Shown: piece by piece, positions 22,561-35,170 of the stretch | How positions within the stretch are numbered: the stretch's first letter is position 1 | How the letters are laid out: each line of letters opens with the position of its first letter | Translations under genes and position numbers: made by a program | Notes under the pieces: generated by a model | What the model was told of the DNA's origin: nothing | What the model saw: the letters and a program-made list of their open reading frames with translations, nothing else | Database searches by the model: none | Source: Struthidea cinerea | Taxonomy: Eukaryota; Chordata; Aves; Passeriformes; Corcoracidae | Direction of reading: 5' to 3' | Assembly (NCBI GenBank): GCA_013397865.1 | Contig: VZTI01001053.1 | Location: forward strand, 202,915 to 266,914 | Length of the DNA: 64,000 nt

Positions 22561-25500
22561 CGCCCCAAGCTTTTGACATGTAAACTTCTAGTCATCTTCA
22601 GCTTCATAGACTATGCATTTTTCTGGAGTTCAAACAGTAAAGATGTTAAACAATGAAGGACTGGAAATCTAACTTCCACTGGTTCTCACTAGAAACCACT
22701 CATTTTCTTTGTTACGATTACATTTTGAGATATTTAGAGTATCAAATTTATAATAATTTTGAATCTTGTTTAAAATAGCATAGACTGCCAGTCAAGTGCC
22801 TTCATGATTCAAAATGCATATTATTTCAATGTATGCAGAAATAGACATAAATGCATATATCTGCAAATTTCTTGTGATCCAATTTTGTATTCTCAGAAAA
22901 AAAAAAAGCCATCAGAAGATCAGGATATTTTGACAAGATCAATTTTTTAAAAAACTATGTTGATTTTCAGTAATTGCATTTACAGCATTTAATTTTTTAT
23001 TAATCAGGTTCTATTATTTTGCCTAGAAGCAATGTTAGTTGGAGTGGCTTGTAAATGTGCAGGTCATCATTTTCAGCATTTGCACTCCACAGTTCCTTTC
23101 AGTCTTTTGGAATTTCCTTGGTGTTTCAAGGGTTATTGGAAATCAGCAATGATCAGCAATCAGGGACCTTCTCATTTACAGCTTACCCTGCTGGTTGAAG
23201 CTGTCTAGCCTTGTTAACCTCTGTTTAACATCTTCCTCAGCTTTTATTAGAATGTAAATTGTTTTGTTGCCACTCTGGGATCTAACTATGCAGTCCTGTT
23301 TGTTTTCCTAACACTGTATGTTTTTGTCTTTTCTACGTGATTGGCAAATTCACCACCTATATGTAGCAGTCTTCTGGTATGGCTCCTTTTGCTCCTCAAC
23401 TCCTCTCTCACTTCTTAAAGAAACCCCCAAAGCACAAAACCCAACACTCAAACATGTGGTTTTGGGATTTTTTTAATAATAATTCTTACGTTTTCTGTGC
23501 ATAGACAAATTAAACCTTATATTCTTTTGGTTGTAATTTTAATGTATTTGTTAGATTCTGATTTACAGAATCACAGAATGGTTGGGTTTGTAAGGGACTG
23601 CTGGAGGTTATCTTGCCTTGCTAAAATAGAGGTCCTTATATCAAATCTAAATCTGTCCTCTAGGAAGGCTATACAGCAGCAGATAACATGGCCTTAGAGA
23701 GGCTAGAGGAAGATGGCTGTTGGTTTCAGACAGAAGGAAGTAATATAATCTTTCCTGGCCAGTTCTGATCTGGTCCTTACTGTTGCTTCAAATCAGAAGA
23801 GAAAATTCATTTGGATTTTAGGGATTCTCTGCATTCTTAATTTAACAACTTGCTACATCATTAAGGCCAGTCTCATAGAAATGCCCCTCCCAGTCTTCAC
23901 TGACATCTTTTCCTATATATATAGAGAACAGTTAGTTCAGAATTCTTGCTGACAATGACAATGTTTATATTCTGAACTTGAAAATCACTCCTCTTCTGGT
24001 GCTGAAGATTTACCTTTCATGAAATATCAGCAAAACCATTATGTCCATTGTGAAGAGTGTTCAGAGATAGGAGTTGATTTTATTTTTCCTCACTGGGAAA
24101 GGAAGGTGCTTTTGGTTTTATATTAAATGTGAAATGTGGTAACTCAAACTGTGGAGTTTTTATCATGTTGTGATGCCATGTGTGTATATCTTGAGGAATT
24201 TTTGTAAAGAGTGAAAAAGCTCACTTTCTTAAAAGTGCAAGGCAGTGATGATCATTTCACAAAGCAAAATGTACTATAATATCAAGGAATTGTTTTGAAG
24301 TAAAGGCGTACTGGACTGATTTTACTTATGTTGACCATTTATATAGGTTTTATTGAGCTGATGGGAGAAATTATTTTGCAGAAAGAAAATTAATTTGATA
24401 CTTCTAACTATTTTCCTCTGGAACATAAACAGTAGAGAGTAAAGGCCTTTAGTTTTTATTATGACCATATTTCTCTCTTAGAAGAGTCAGTATTTGGTTT
24501 GTCTGGAAGGATGTTGTGAAAAGTCAAGTGAAAGACTGGAATCATTGTGCTTGAAATTGCCTAGAGAGGGAGCTTTTCTGCTAGAACCTTGGAAACAATA
24601 GATCTTGGATATTAACTTAGAAATACAGTAGAGGATTCACTGTACTATGTGTCTCATTGTAAGTAACCCTGTCTAGTGAAGCAAGATATGACCCTAAACT
24701 AAGTGAAGACAGACTTTTGAATAGAAAGTATTACCTAAATATTTCACTAGGAAGTATTTTTCTTATTTATGCAGCTGTTGAGTCCTGAAAAATATAGTTG
24801 CAGACAGTGAGGATCAGGGAAATAAATTCTGACATTCTGAAACAGGGACACTCAGATTGTGGGCCTATCACAAAACCAGGCACATCAAGAAACAGTCTAA
24901 TGAGTGAGAACTCTGTCCTCAAAGTTATGACCTAAAAGTTCCCTTTAATTCTTCTGACCAAGTCTAAAAAAAGGAAGACAGAACAGACAGAACCAAACTA
25001 GAAATATCTTGAGACGGAAGTAAGTGCTGAAATTTGAGGCGTGACTCAGATTCAAAATTCAGTGGAGCGAGGTCACTCTTTCTAGATTAGTCATGTCCCT
25101 GCATGTATTCCTCAAACTCTATATCAGGGTCTATTTGGCCATTTTTTTTTTACTGATGAGGGTGCACAGGCATTGTCCCTTTGTGATTGCTCAAGATTCT
25201 CGGTATCATATACCCTATATCATGTTGTTGTAGGAATGCATCCCCCAAAATGTGGTAAGATGGCACGTTTTCAAGTAAGCCGCTACATGAAAAGTGCACG
25301 AGTAACTGAATAAAATGAGATAAATGTAAACAAACAAAAAAAATTAAACTGAATTTTCAACTGAACTATAAATAAAATTGTATCATAATTTTGAGAAACC
25401 CTAACAAATATTTCAAATCTGGTTGTGGGAGTGAAAAGAATTTGTTGGCATGTGTCTCCTTTACACAGAGCCATAAAGATAAGCACAATGCTGAGAATTT

Positions 25501-27659
25501 CTCAGAGACTTTTTGGTGCAATTTCAGTGGAATGATTGACATTGTATTGTTATACATACATTTAAGACAGTACTCTGCTTTCCAAGAAGAAAAATATTAT
25601 TTGCAAGTATAGCCTGTTATTTGTACTTATAAATCAGTGTATTCCATGCTTTGCTTTAATAACTCTGATTACAGCAAGAAATTAACATAAAACTATGAAG
25701 GATCTCATAGTAATTCAGAATATACAGATGTAAATTCTTCTAATAACATGCAAATTTTATATATATCAAAGGAAAATTGTTCTGGTGTCAGTTTTAATGA
25801 GGAATATAGTTATTTTTCAGCACTGGTGTTTAATGCCTAAACAGTTTTTCTTTTCTTGCCTTCCGTCTTTCTTCTGCCCCAGGCAGACATTTCAACTAAT
25901 TCAAATGAAAATACTTCTGTGGTATTCCAGGAGATTCTTATCCTTTGGTTATGGCAGAGGAGCAAGAGGGAAAAACCAGACATCTTTCTGTATATTCTAG
26001 CAGGCAAGTCCATACTAATATCTGAGGTGGATCCATCAAGAGCTGAAAGATGTGAATACATCTTGAGGGATGTTTTATGATAGAAGGGGTGTGAAGACCG
26101 TGAGGGCAAGAATCCAAACTTCCTTCTGTAAAATGTTCAGCTCCTTGGAAACTGTCCAGAGGCTGTGGGAGAAGACAGATAGCCTGGATTTGGTTTAGTT
26201 CCCTAGTTCCCTGAAGTTTTTGTTGTACCTTGTCTGTTTTGACTACTTTTTTTGTAGATATAAATAGAATAAATATTCAAACCATTTGTAAGAATTGGTC
26301 TCAAATGTAAATCTGACTGTTTGTTATCTCTGCCTTTAATAATAAGGGGAGTGGTGTGCATAAAACAGTGTTTATAACAACTGATGACAGCAACATTTTT
26401 CAGAGATGGATCTCTAATTTCTTTTTAGCAACAGTAATATTTTCATAAACCATATTAAAATAATCCAGCCACTTTCTATACAGTAAAATATCCCTTAGAT
26501 TCCTAAACAGCATTTATGAAATCTGACTGGCAGAAAGGCATCACAAATACTTTCGAAGAAGGAGCCTGATTCAGCTGCAGAATTGCTTTTCAAATACAAG
26601 CTTTGTATTGTTCTGGATTTGTTTAAATTGAATTTAATACACATAACCAACCAGGCTGCTAAATGGACTTCATACCTAAAGCCTGATTTTCTGGGAATAA
26701 CAACTCCTCAGCTTGTGTAATTTCTGTGACTTGAATAATTTAATGGTTGAAATAATAAGGGATCTTACTCTCATAGACTTAGTGAGAATGGGAAAAAAGA
26801 TAACATGAAAATAACAGACATTGACTTCTAGGAACACAATAATAAGCAAACATCAGCAACCTTTCTCAAGGTTATTTAAGAGTTTATTGACTTAGGCGTA
26901 ATCCTCCTAAACAATTATTACTTTTTTTTTAGTTATCAGGTTTATTTCTAGAGAGGATGAGTCCTCCAGAAATTAATTTTTAGGGATTTAGAGTTCCAAA
27001 GGTTACATTCTGTTCAAATCAGAGATACAGATACTAATTTATCTCATTGGTACGGAGCATTGAATTTTAGAATACACAAAATCTGTTCATTAAAAATGGC
27101 AGCATATTAAGCCATGAAATGTAAGTGATTTGAATGGCACATAGAAGGTAGAACTGTCAGTTATTTTTTGGGGTTTTTTTTTGACTGTTAAGTGTGACTT
27201 TTCAGCTGACATCGGATGATTGTACAAAAATTTTGGAGCTTAAAAAAATAGAATAATATCCAATTAAATTAATTGATTATAAATTCAATCTGTAAAGAAT
27301 GGATAGTTTAGAGTGTGATAATCTTGTATCAGAATGTCTCCAAGTCTTTGAAAGCAAGGTGTCACATGCATTTTGATAATTTGAAATCCTAGTCAATATC
27401 TATCTCCAGACAAACTATAAATTAATTACCCTCTAGTGTTCATTAAAACATCTGCACTTCTAGTCCATAAAATCAGCAGAGTAATATGCATCTAACATTA
27501 TTTTTAATAGTTATTAATACATGTTTAGTTAAAGACATTTCATCACTGATCTGAAGTCCGAACTACTCATGTTTTGCAATGGATTGCCTGTCAATATCTT
27601 TGTAATTTAAATTAATGTTACACTTGACAGTATCTCCAGAGGACCAGCTTTCTTGAAAG
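22561..27659. other. CNTNAP2: Intron 1, largely unique AT-rich sequence
   Basis: Apart from a short CR1 remnant near 23565, no repeats, exons or RNA genes were recognised. Open frames are below 92 codons and show no recognisable family. Confidence 0.55.
23565..23695 (-). mobile_element. Short CR1 remnant
   Basis: AGAATCACAGAATGGTTGGG followed by a diverged GGGACTGCTGGAGGTTATCT matches the reverse complement of a CR1 3' end. A weakly similar continuation runs to about 23695. Confidence 0.75.
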
Positions 27660-28245
27660 TGTTGAAACTTGTAGAAGACTCAAGGGATGGTTTGGCCCCA
27701 TTTTGGTCACACTGGAAGTCTGTTTTCCAGATGAGGGAAGAGGCTGATAAGAGGTAAATCCTTCGAGGTGGAATAAGTCCTTCTTATCATGCCAGTGTCC
27801 TTGCTCACATAATCACTAAGGAGTGAATACTCCCCTTCAAATGGGGACATTGAGACGTAGGATGAAGGTATTCATCTTGGCTGATGGGTCATGACTGATT
27901 CAACTACACTGAGAGACAACTGCAGCATCTCAGAAGATGTCAAAGACTCATAAAAAGTCCTGAGATCCACAACATTACATCATCCAGGGTGAAACTCCCT
28001 GCCTGAGGGGAAGTACCTGGTTATTCCCACCTGAACCTGAGTGACTATAAACCCAATAGATTTTGAATTCTGTGGATTCTTTTCCCCCACCACTTGTGGA
28101 TACAGCCACTTTCTCTCCCCCAGCCCCCTTGTCTTTCTCTCTCTCTCCCTCACATTTACTGCTAAATAAAAATCCGTACTATCGCCTTTGGCATATGGTC
28201 TCATTTGCACCTTAATTTGGGCAGAGGCATGTCTAATACTTTTAA
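27660..28245 (+). mobile_element. Solo LTR-like element (avian ERV)
   Basis: The structure resembles an avian ERV LTR: TG start (TGTTGAAAC), U3-like region, TATAAA at 28045-28050, a CT-rich segment (28110-28155), and AATAAA at 28165-28170 with a T/C-rich tail. The distance from TATA box to polyadenylation signal (about 115 bp) fits a U3-R arrangement. No clear target duplication was found, so both ends are approximate, and no primer-binding site or gag/pol follows. The similarity to avian LTR consensus sequences is from memory. Confidence 0.55.
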
Positions 28246-31200
28246 TAATCTGATCTTAATACCATCAGACATACTGCTACATCAGAAATAGATTGTACAT
28301 CCATATGTCAAATATTACTGTACTTTGTGCCAAGTTTTATGTTTCATACACTGAATTACTAACTTGCTATGACCATTTTTGTTAGGTATAATTTCTGAAA
28401 ATCCCTTATGTTTCCAAAATTTCAGTAAGTTTTAAAAAACAATACATTAGAGACTATCTTGGCAAGGAGATGTATCAGCACAACGTGGCAGTTTACTGCC
28501 CCATAGCTTCAGTGCTGTGCGATGTTGAGGAGGCAGCTCTGGGTTGGTATATATGGAGTAATAAAATTCAAGTGCAGTTGGAATGTCCACTGGGTGGTAA
28601 AAAAGGAGTCCAGAATTCAGTTGAAAAATAGGATAAAATTTATTAGGGCCACTTTTACTTTGAAGGGAACACAATGATTCATAGGGAGCCAGGTTTGCAA
28701 TTTGAATAACTCAGATTGTTGCTGGATTATGTGACTGCTCATAGATCAGTAAAGACTTCAGAGATCTACCTAATTGATTGCTGACATTCATTTGCACACA
28801 GAAATAGACACGAACCTTCCACTTCTCAATGGCAGATCCAAATCCACTGGGCGACTTTACTAATTTTATTGTTAATTCAATTTCCGGGAGCAAGGGAACC
28901 GTTCATGAGAGCTGCAGTTCGAATCACCAGGCATAATACTCTTCATTACCATCACAAGAGGCTGCCCATTTCTTGTTGAGGTTCCTGCTTGGATCCTAGC
29001 TGCAGTGGGGCAGCTGACTTTTATTACAAGTGCAAAGATTTGTTCTGTGCAAGAGCAAAGGTTGATGCCCTAAAGACCTTGTTGCAAAGAATTGGGAATT
29101 TTTAAGCTGATTGTTAAGAGCTAGGGCAGACCTAGGAACTTTTCCAGAGGTGATTATAAGATGGATGAAATGTTTCAGTGAGAGTTTTGGCAGGGAGCTG
29201 GCCACCTGACACTGATTGAGAAGGAATTTGCGAACACACAGGAGGAGTTTTCATCTCCCTTCATAAAGGTCAGAGGTGACACTACAGCTGATCAGAACCC
29301 TTAAGATGGACTAATTTGATCAGGGACTGGATATGCATCCATTGACTGATACTAAGTAGGGGATTGTTAACCGTAAGGGAACCAGGGATTTGGGAAAGCA
29401 GGTCAGCTAACCTTGGCCACCTCCTTTTGGCTAGCAACCATTGCATACAGTCTTTCCTGAGGATGACCTAATAAATCAGAGTTAAATAAACCAGAAATAG
29501 AAGTAAATTTGATTGCCTAACTTGAAAATGCCTTCTCAGGTATGGTCTTACTTTGACGCACAGTAAATAAAATTGCCTATTGTCATCTATTTAACATCCA
29601 TAGGGCAGTTTTCACCCCAGACTGAGACTGAACTGAGAGGGTTGGGGGTTTGTACCATGACTATCTGGGTTTTTGCTTCATGAACAAGTGAAGGTGTAAC
29701 CAAATAAATACCCATGTTTGTATCTCGGCTATTTTTTACTGCATGTGTGGGCTATTAAATCCTCAAGCCATCTTTGAGTCCCAGTATGTCACAGTCAGAG
29801 TTTTGGGTGTTGTGGTTTTTTTTGTTTTTTTTCCAAATTGTGTTAGAAGTTCTCTTTGGGAATGACTTTACAGTAATTTATACAACAAGCAACATTTTCC
29901 CCCAGGCAGTTAGAAGTTAATTTTCATCTGAATACTTATTTTTTAGAACAAACATATGAAAGAAAGCTTTTCTTTCAAACAAGGACACATTATGCTTCAG
30001 ATCAGTTTTTGTACAAGAAATAAGTCAGAAAATTAATCAAACCCTTAATTTGCATTCAACAGATCATTTAGTAAACAAGCATAGAAAATTAGAAGCCTAT
30101 TGAGTACAACTGTACTATTTTCTTGATCAGAAAATTTTAATTAAAAATAGTAGCATAATAAGCCAACCTCCTTCTAACTTCCCACTTCTCCTAATTGCTG
30201 AACATCATGGAATTTTGTTCTTTTTGTCATATTTCTACTAAATTATGCCTGATCAACCCCAAAGGATATAAAATTTAAGTTCATAAAATCGTGCAAAAAT
30301 CAACCAGAAATCAAACCAGAACACCATCTTTCAATAACACATTATCAGACAAACTTTGAAAGTATTTTCATTTAAAATTCCTTTGTAATCAAATAAGGAA
30401 GTTGATCTTACCTGAATATTTATTTGATTAGTTTTCCCATTCCCACCCCTTTCTTATACAAATAACCTCTTCAGATAAACAATTTGTCAAAAATCAAATA
30501 ATTTCTTTCAATCCCCTGATCTTTCAATAGCCTAAACTGTGCCTTGGTACCCTATAACTTTTTTCTTTGTAGCCAAAGAGATTCTAACTTTGTATGGGAA
30601 GACAGAGGTTTTTTTCCTACTGTTGCAATATTTCCTTTTTTATCTTCAGCATACTGACATCCATACCATATTTTGATGTTCAATTTGATGCTGATCTGAG
30701 AATTTTTTTTCTTTTTAAATTGTAACAAACTTTTTTCTTATACACAGCATAGCATCAAAATAGACAGCCTTCATAGTTTTACTCTTGATGGATGACATTT
30801 GATTTAAAAGATGTTCACAGTCTCATCCAACCATTTTGCCGTGGAGGAAGTTTGGATGCATGGAGAATAAGTGTTGAATGTTACAGCAATCACTTGATCG
30901 ACTTCAGAGTGCCCACTATTTATGTAACTAACACAGTTTTGATGTTGACTTATGAAGTCTTCTGCAGCATTACAGCATATAATTAAAACAGTTTTCAACA
31001 TATTTTTGGCATGGAACTTGACCTACTTTCACACTTCTAAGGTTTAAAATAAAATATTACTTGCACTGCATTCCTTTTTTTGTTGAAATCTACCATATCA
31101 ATTTTTAAGGAAAACTGCACTACACTCTAACTAGTATGTGTGTAATTTAAAGTCATAATAATAATTTATAGCTGAATAATAGCATTGCATGATTAGGGAT

Positions 31201-32652
31201 CCAGTAATAGTGTATAGGCATTGTGCTCAAAGCAATAATCATTACTCAAGTAAGCAGTACCTGCAAAGTCATCCATACTTGTGCAAATAAGAAATTGCCT
31301 ACATTTATAAGGAATGAAGGATCAAATACATGCATTACTTAATCATAATACCTTCTTACACTATTTAAGGCTTTTTACGTGCATGCTGCAAAGGAATATA
31401 TGGAGATTAAGGAGGTACTTGATTTGCAAAAGGGGTATGAGGCAGTAAGTCAAGTGGACTGGTTCCCACTGTCCTTTTAGTATCAGATTGCTGTAGAATA
31501 TAATTTTTGCCCCAAAACCTATTTTCCTGTAAAGAAGCTTTTCTTCTACTTTCTGAAGCAGAAAAAACGAGCTGAAATATTTCCTTCTGAAAGAAGGAGC
31601 TGAAATGTTTTTCTTCAGAGCAACCATTTAAAATGCTGAAACTTGAGGTGTAAAACCCCCCAAAATAGTTTTAATGAATGGTTTAAAATGTAAGTATTAT
31701 CCTGATAATTTTGGCAACTCTTTCAGATTTTAGAAAAAGTGTATGTATCTATAGATTTGTTTGGGTTTTTTTTTCCAGTAATATATAGCATATAAAATTA
31801 TAAACACCCTCTCCTTCTGCACAAACCTTGCTTTGCTCCCTATTAATGTTATTACTCACCATTATCTCCATTTGCCTGACAGCAAAATCCTGTGACACCT
31901 GAAATTGAATTGTAAATACTGACACACAAAGGTATTTTCTAACTAAATTTATGGCAAATTAACAAATGTTTCAATGTATTTGACGCAAACTGGGTTAAGA
32001 CAATGCCAGTCCTAAATCTCCACTCCATATTTTCTAAGTAAAGAAGTAGCAATATCCTCAGCAGTGTTATAAGCACATCCCCAGCTCTGTTTCATCCTCT
32101 TTTAGGTGTTGAATTTGTATCAGTTCTGTTCCTTATTTTTCCAATTCTGGACAAATGAATTAATTTCTTTATGCTACAGCCAAAAATTATTTAGATGTTT
32201 CAAGTCACTGTAGTGGCATAAGAGATGAATTATCTTTCTGAGCACATGGAAAAAATGGAGATATGGGAAAGAGTGCTATAATGTGAGAAGAAAGGAATTA
32301 AGAAACAGGACAGATTACAATTTCATATTTAGATGCTACCAATATTTTGTTACATTCAGGTTTAATATCTCCCCATTCCTGAATTAATGTTGACAGGCAA
32401 AATTGATTTTGTTGAGTTCAAGGGTTATGAACTTTTTTAAAAGTTCATTAGTCTTTACGAGAAGGAGGACTTCTTAAGGGTGATTCTGTTATGGAGAAAT
32501 GATAGTAAAACATAGCACAATGTAAGGCATAGCACAAAAGTATATGTTTTGTTGACTTTCAGTGTGACTTGTGCTCCTCAATGTCTAGGGTTGTAGAGGA
32601 TCCATGATGGTATTAAATTTATACATCCAGTGGTAATGGGATTTTGATACCT
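28246..32652. other. CNTNAP2: Intron 1, unclassified sequence
   Basis: AT-rich. The part from 28440 to 29480 has higher complexity and two neighbouring minus-strand open frames (28447-28674, 28711-28893) with no recognised family; it could be an old transposon. From about 29500 to 32650 nothing was recognised. Confidence 0.5.
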
Positions 32653-33030
32653 ATCACAGAATCGCAGAATGGATCAGGTCGGCAGGGACCACAGTGGGTC
32701 ATCTGGTGCAACCTCCCTGCCCAAGCAGGGTCATCCTAGAGCACATAGCACAGGATTGTCTCAGATGGTTCTTGAGTATCTCCAATGAGGGAGACTTCAG
32801 ACCCTCTCTGGGCAATCTGGCTTTACCTACACAGTAAAGAAGTTCTTCCTCATACTCAGATGGAATTTCCAGTGCATCAGTTTCTGCCTGTTGCCTCTTG
32901 TCTTATTGCTTGACACAATCGGGAACAGCCTGGATCCATCCTCTTCACACCCTCCCTTCAGACACATTGATATGTCTTGGGCCATAGCAAAACTTTTAGT
33001 CCTCTTCAGTTTATTGCCCTGCCTCAACAC
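32653..33030 (-). mobile_element. CR1 LINE 3' fragment (older subfamily)
   Basis: On + it reads ATCACAGAATCGCAGAATGG, GGCAGGGACCACAGTGGGTC, then the block about GGGCAATCTG...AAGTTCTTCCTCATACTC and TCTTGTCTTATTGCTTGACA. This is the reverse complement of a CR1-F-like 3' region. Diverged and 5' truncated. Confidence 0.9.
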
Positions 33031-34429
33031 ATGTGTGTCATGGATATCTCAAGATCCACTCCCATACTGAATTCCAGCTCTTCTATCTTTTCATCTGCTC
33101 ATACGTCATATGTACTACAAAACTTCTGGGGGAAAAAAATCTATTGAGTTGTGGTCTAAAGTATGCAGAGATTCTGGCACAAAAGCATTAGAAACTCTTA
33201 AGCTTTCAAGACAGTGAAGCTGCAATACAGCTGTGTCTCCCTCTCTCCTCCTGCCACAGCCTGTCAAAAACATGCAGCGGGTAAGTTAAATAGTTTTGCT
33301 TAAGAACAAGAGGTGAAGTGATTTATAGCAGCTTGAATCTGTTTGTGCAAGCATAATTGTTTACTGAAATTCTTTACAGTACATTCCCAGGGGCTATGGA
33401 AATTGGTCCAAGAACAAGCTCTGCTATGCTGCTGCCCTACTCTCCTGTCAATATCAGCTCTTCTCAGACAGAGAAAGGAGGTTTCCATCTTTATCTTAAA
33501 AGAATTCATCGCTTACAGGAGAAAAGCATTTTTCTCTGCTGAAGTGTAAATGTGGGAAATACAGTTATATAATTTAGAGAAAAATAAAACCACTGTGTTT
33601 GGCCACTGAATCTGAGAACTAGATAAAAATGTTGCAGCACCAGACCTTATTGTGTATTTCTCAGTCAGCTTCATGTGTTCTAGAGATTGGTTCAGATTCT
33701 TTGAACATGTGTCTCCATCCCAAACCTTTCAATGATAAGAAGCTTTATCTTTATCTATCCTTTTACTGTGAGCTTATGGATGCTTCACAACGTTGAATCT
33801 GCCACTGTGAGATGTAGAATAACAACAACATTGAAAACATTAGCACAGCATTTGTTGCATTAGCATGCAAATGAGCTATCATTTTTCAGGAAGCTGATTC
33901 ACGTAAGTGACTTTTGATGTTGATCTTTATCTTAAATATAATTTAAGGAGAAAAGAAATTGTTTTAAAAGTTATTATATTTGTGTTATAAAAACATAAAC
34001 TATTTAATGAGTGTTTTGAGGACTTTTTCCATTTATATGTTTGTGTGAGATGATTTTTATAAATACCTGAATATCCATTTGATTTTCTATTTTCAACTTG
34101 CTTCAAGAAAGTGGTGAAAATATATTGGAGGAAATAGGTTTCATGTTATTATGAGGGACAGCAAGGGCATAAAAATTAGACTTGATTCACACACTTTCTA
34201 GGCATCCATTACTGTTCTCTCTAATGATAATCATTGCTGCAATCACAATAATTATTAATTTTCAGTTCTGATCTTTCCTGCCTTTAAAATTGTTGCACAC
34301 TTGTAGAGAGTAAACTGACCAAGTGGTGGTTTTTATGGAGCATGTACCTTCTTAAAAATCCCATGTCACATTACCTCTGCATGTGAAGAACATATAATGT
34401 GCTGAGACTCTGAAAATATGAGCTCTGAT
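33031..34429. other. CNTNAP2: Intron 1, unique sequence with octamer site
   Basis: No transposon recognised. It contains ATGCAAAT (POU octamer) at 33865-33872 within a stretch rich in TAAT/ATTA cores that extends to about 34260. Confidence 0.5.
33865..33872 (+). promoter_or_regulatory. POU octamer motif ATGCAAAT
   Basis: A perfect octamer in locally unusual sequence (GCATTAGCATGCAAATGAGC). An isolated octamer is expected by chance in a window of this size, so function is unproven. Confidence 0.3.
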
Positions 34430-34880
34430 CTTGGAGGAAGAATACTGAAAAGTACCTGGAAGGTACTGAGTGCAACTTCAGACTTCCTAGTACAAGAAAG
34501 ACATTGACCGACTGGAGCTACTCCAGCAGACAGCAACCAAGATGTCTGGATGGGCACAACGTAGGAAGAGAGGCCCAGAGAAACGGTTTTGCAAAGCCTT
34601 TAGTATAGAAAGCTAAAGAGACATAGATGTTTCTATGGTATTCAACTATCTAATGGTGGAATGCAGAGAAGATAGAGCCAGACTCTTTCCAGCAGTAGGA
34701 AAAAAGGCAAAAATCCCAAGTTACGACAGTCCAAATTCTGAAAAAAATACTACAAAAAAGTTAGTTTCAGAGGAGGAAGATACTGGAATAGGTTGTCCAA
34801 AAAGGCTGAGGAATCTTCATCCCTGGAGGTTCTCTCTCAGTATTCAACTGGACAAGCATCAGAGCAAGGCCTACATGTGC
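34430..34880 (+). mobile_element. Old CR1 LINE remnant
   Basis: Degenerate sense-strand CR1 blocks appear in the proper order: GGAGCTACTCCAGCAGACAG, GAATGCAGAGAAGATAGAGC with CCAGACTCTTTCCAGCAGTA, ACTGGAATAGGTTGTCCAAA, and CATCCCTGGAGGTTCTCTCT with a CAACTGGACAAGCATC tail. These correspond to the reverse transcriptase end and 3' UTR. It has lost its terminal repeat. Confidence 0.7.
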
Positions 34881-35170
34881 ATACTAGGGATAGCTACATA
34901 CTGTACCTGCAAGCTTGCCAGCAAGGACATTGTGGAATTCTACCTGGGCTTTGTAGATGCAAAACAGGATGGCAGAGGCAAGGTAGCCAGTCAGGGAAGA
35001 TGTAAGGAACATAATGGTCATAACAAGGTTCACCAGAGAATGTGCCTGAAGCCCCAGAGGGGGACTTCCATTTGTGAGCTCCATGTCAAATGGGACTAGG
35101 AAAGGGAAATGGTGAAGCTGTCCTGAAGTCCCTGTAAGACAGGAAGCCAAGGCTTCATCTAACAAAAATG
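34881..35170. other. Unrecognised segment open on both strands
   Basis: Overlapping open frames run on + (34635-35099, starting in the CR1 remnant) and - (34884-35165). Neither resembles a family I know. The sequence is less AT-rich than its surroundings, which suggests an old transposon or an ERV piece rather than a gene. Confidence 0.35.

Noticed and set aside
34635..35099. 154-codon + frame as a possible gene
   Set aside because: Its first half is antiquated CR1 sequence and it starts at a non-ATG codon; the second half is listed only as unclassified.
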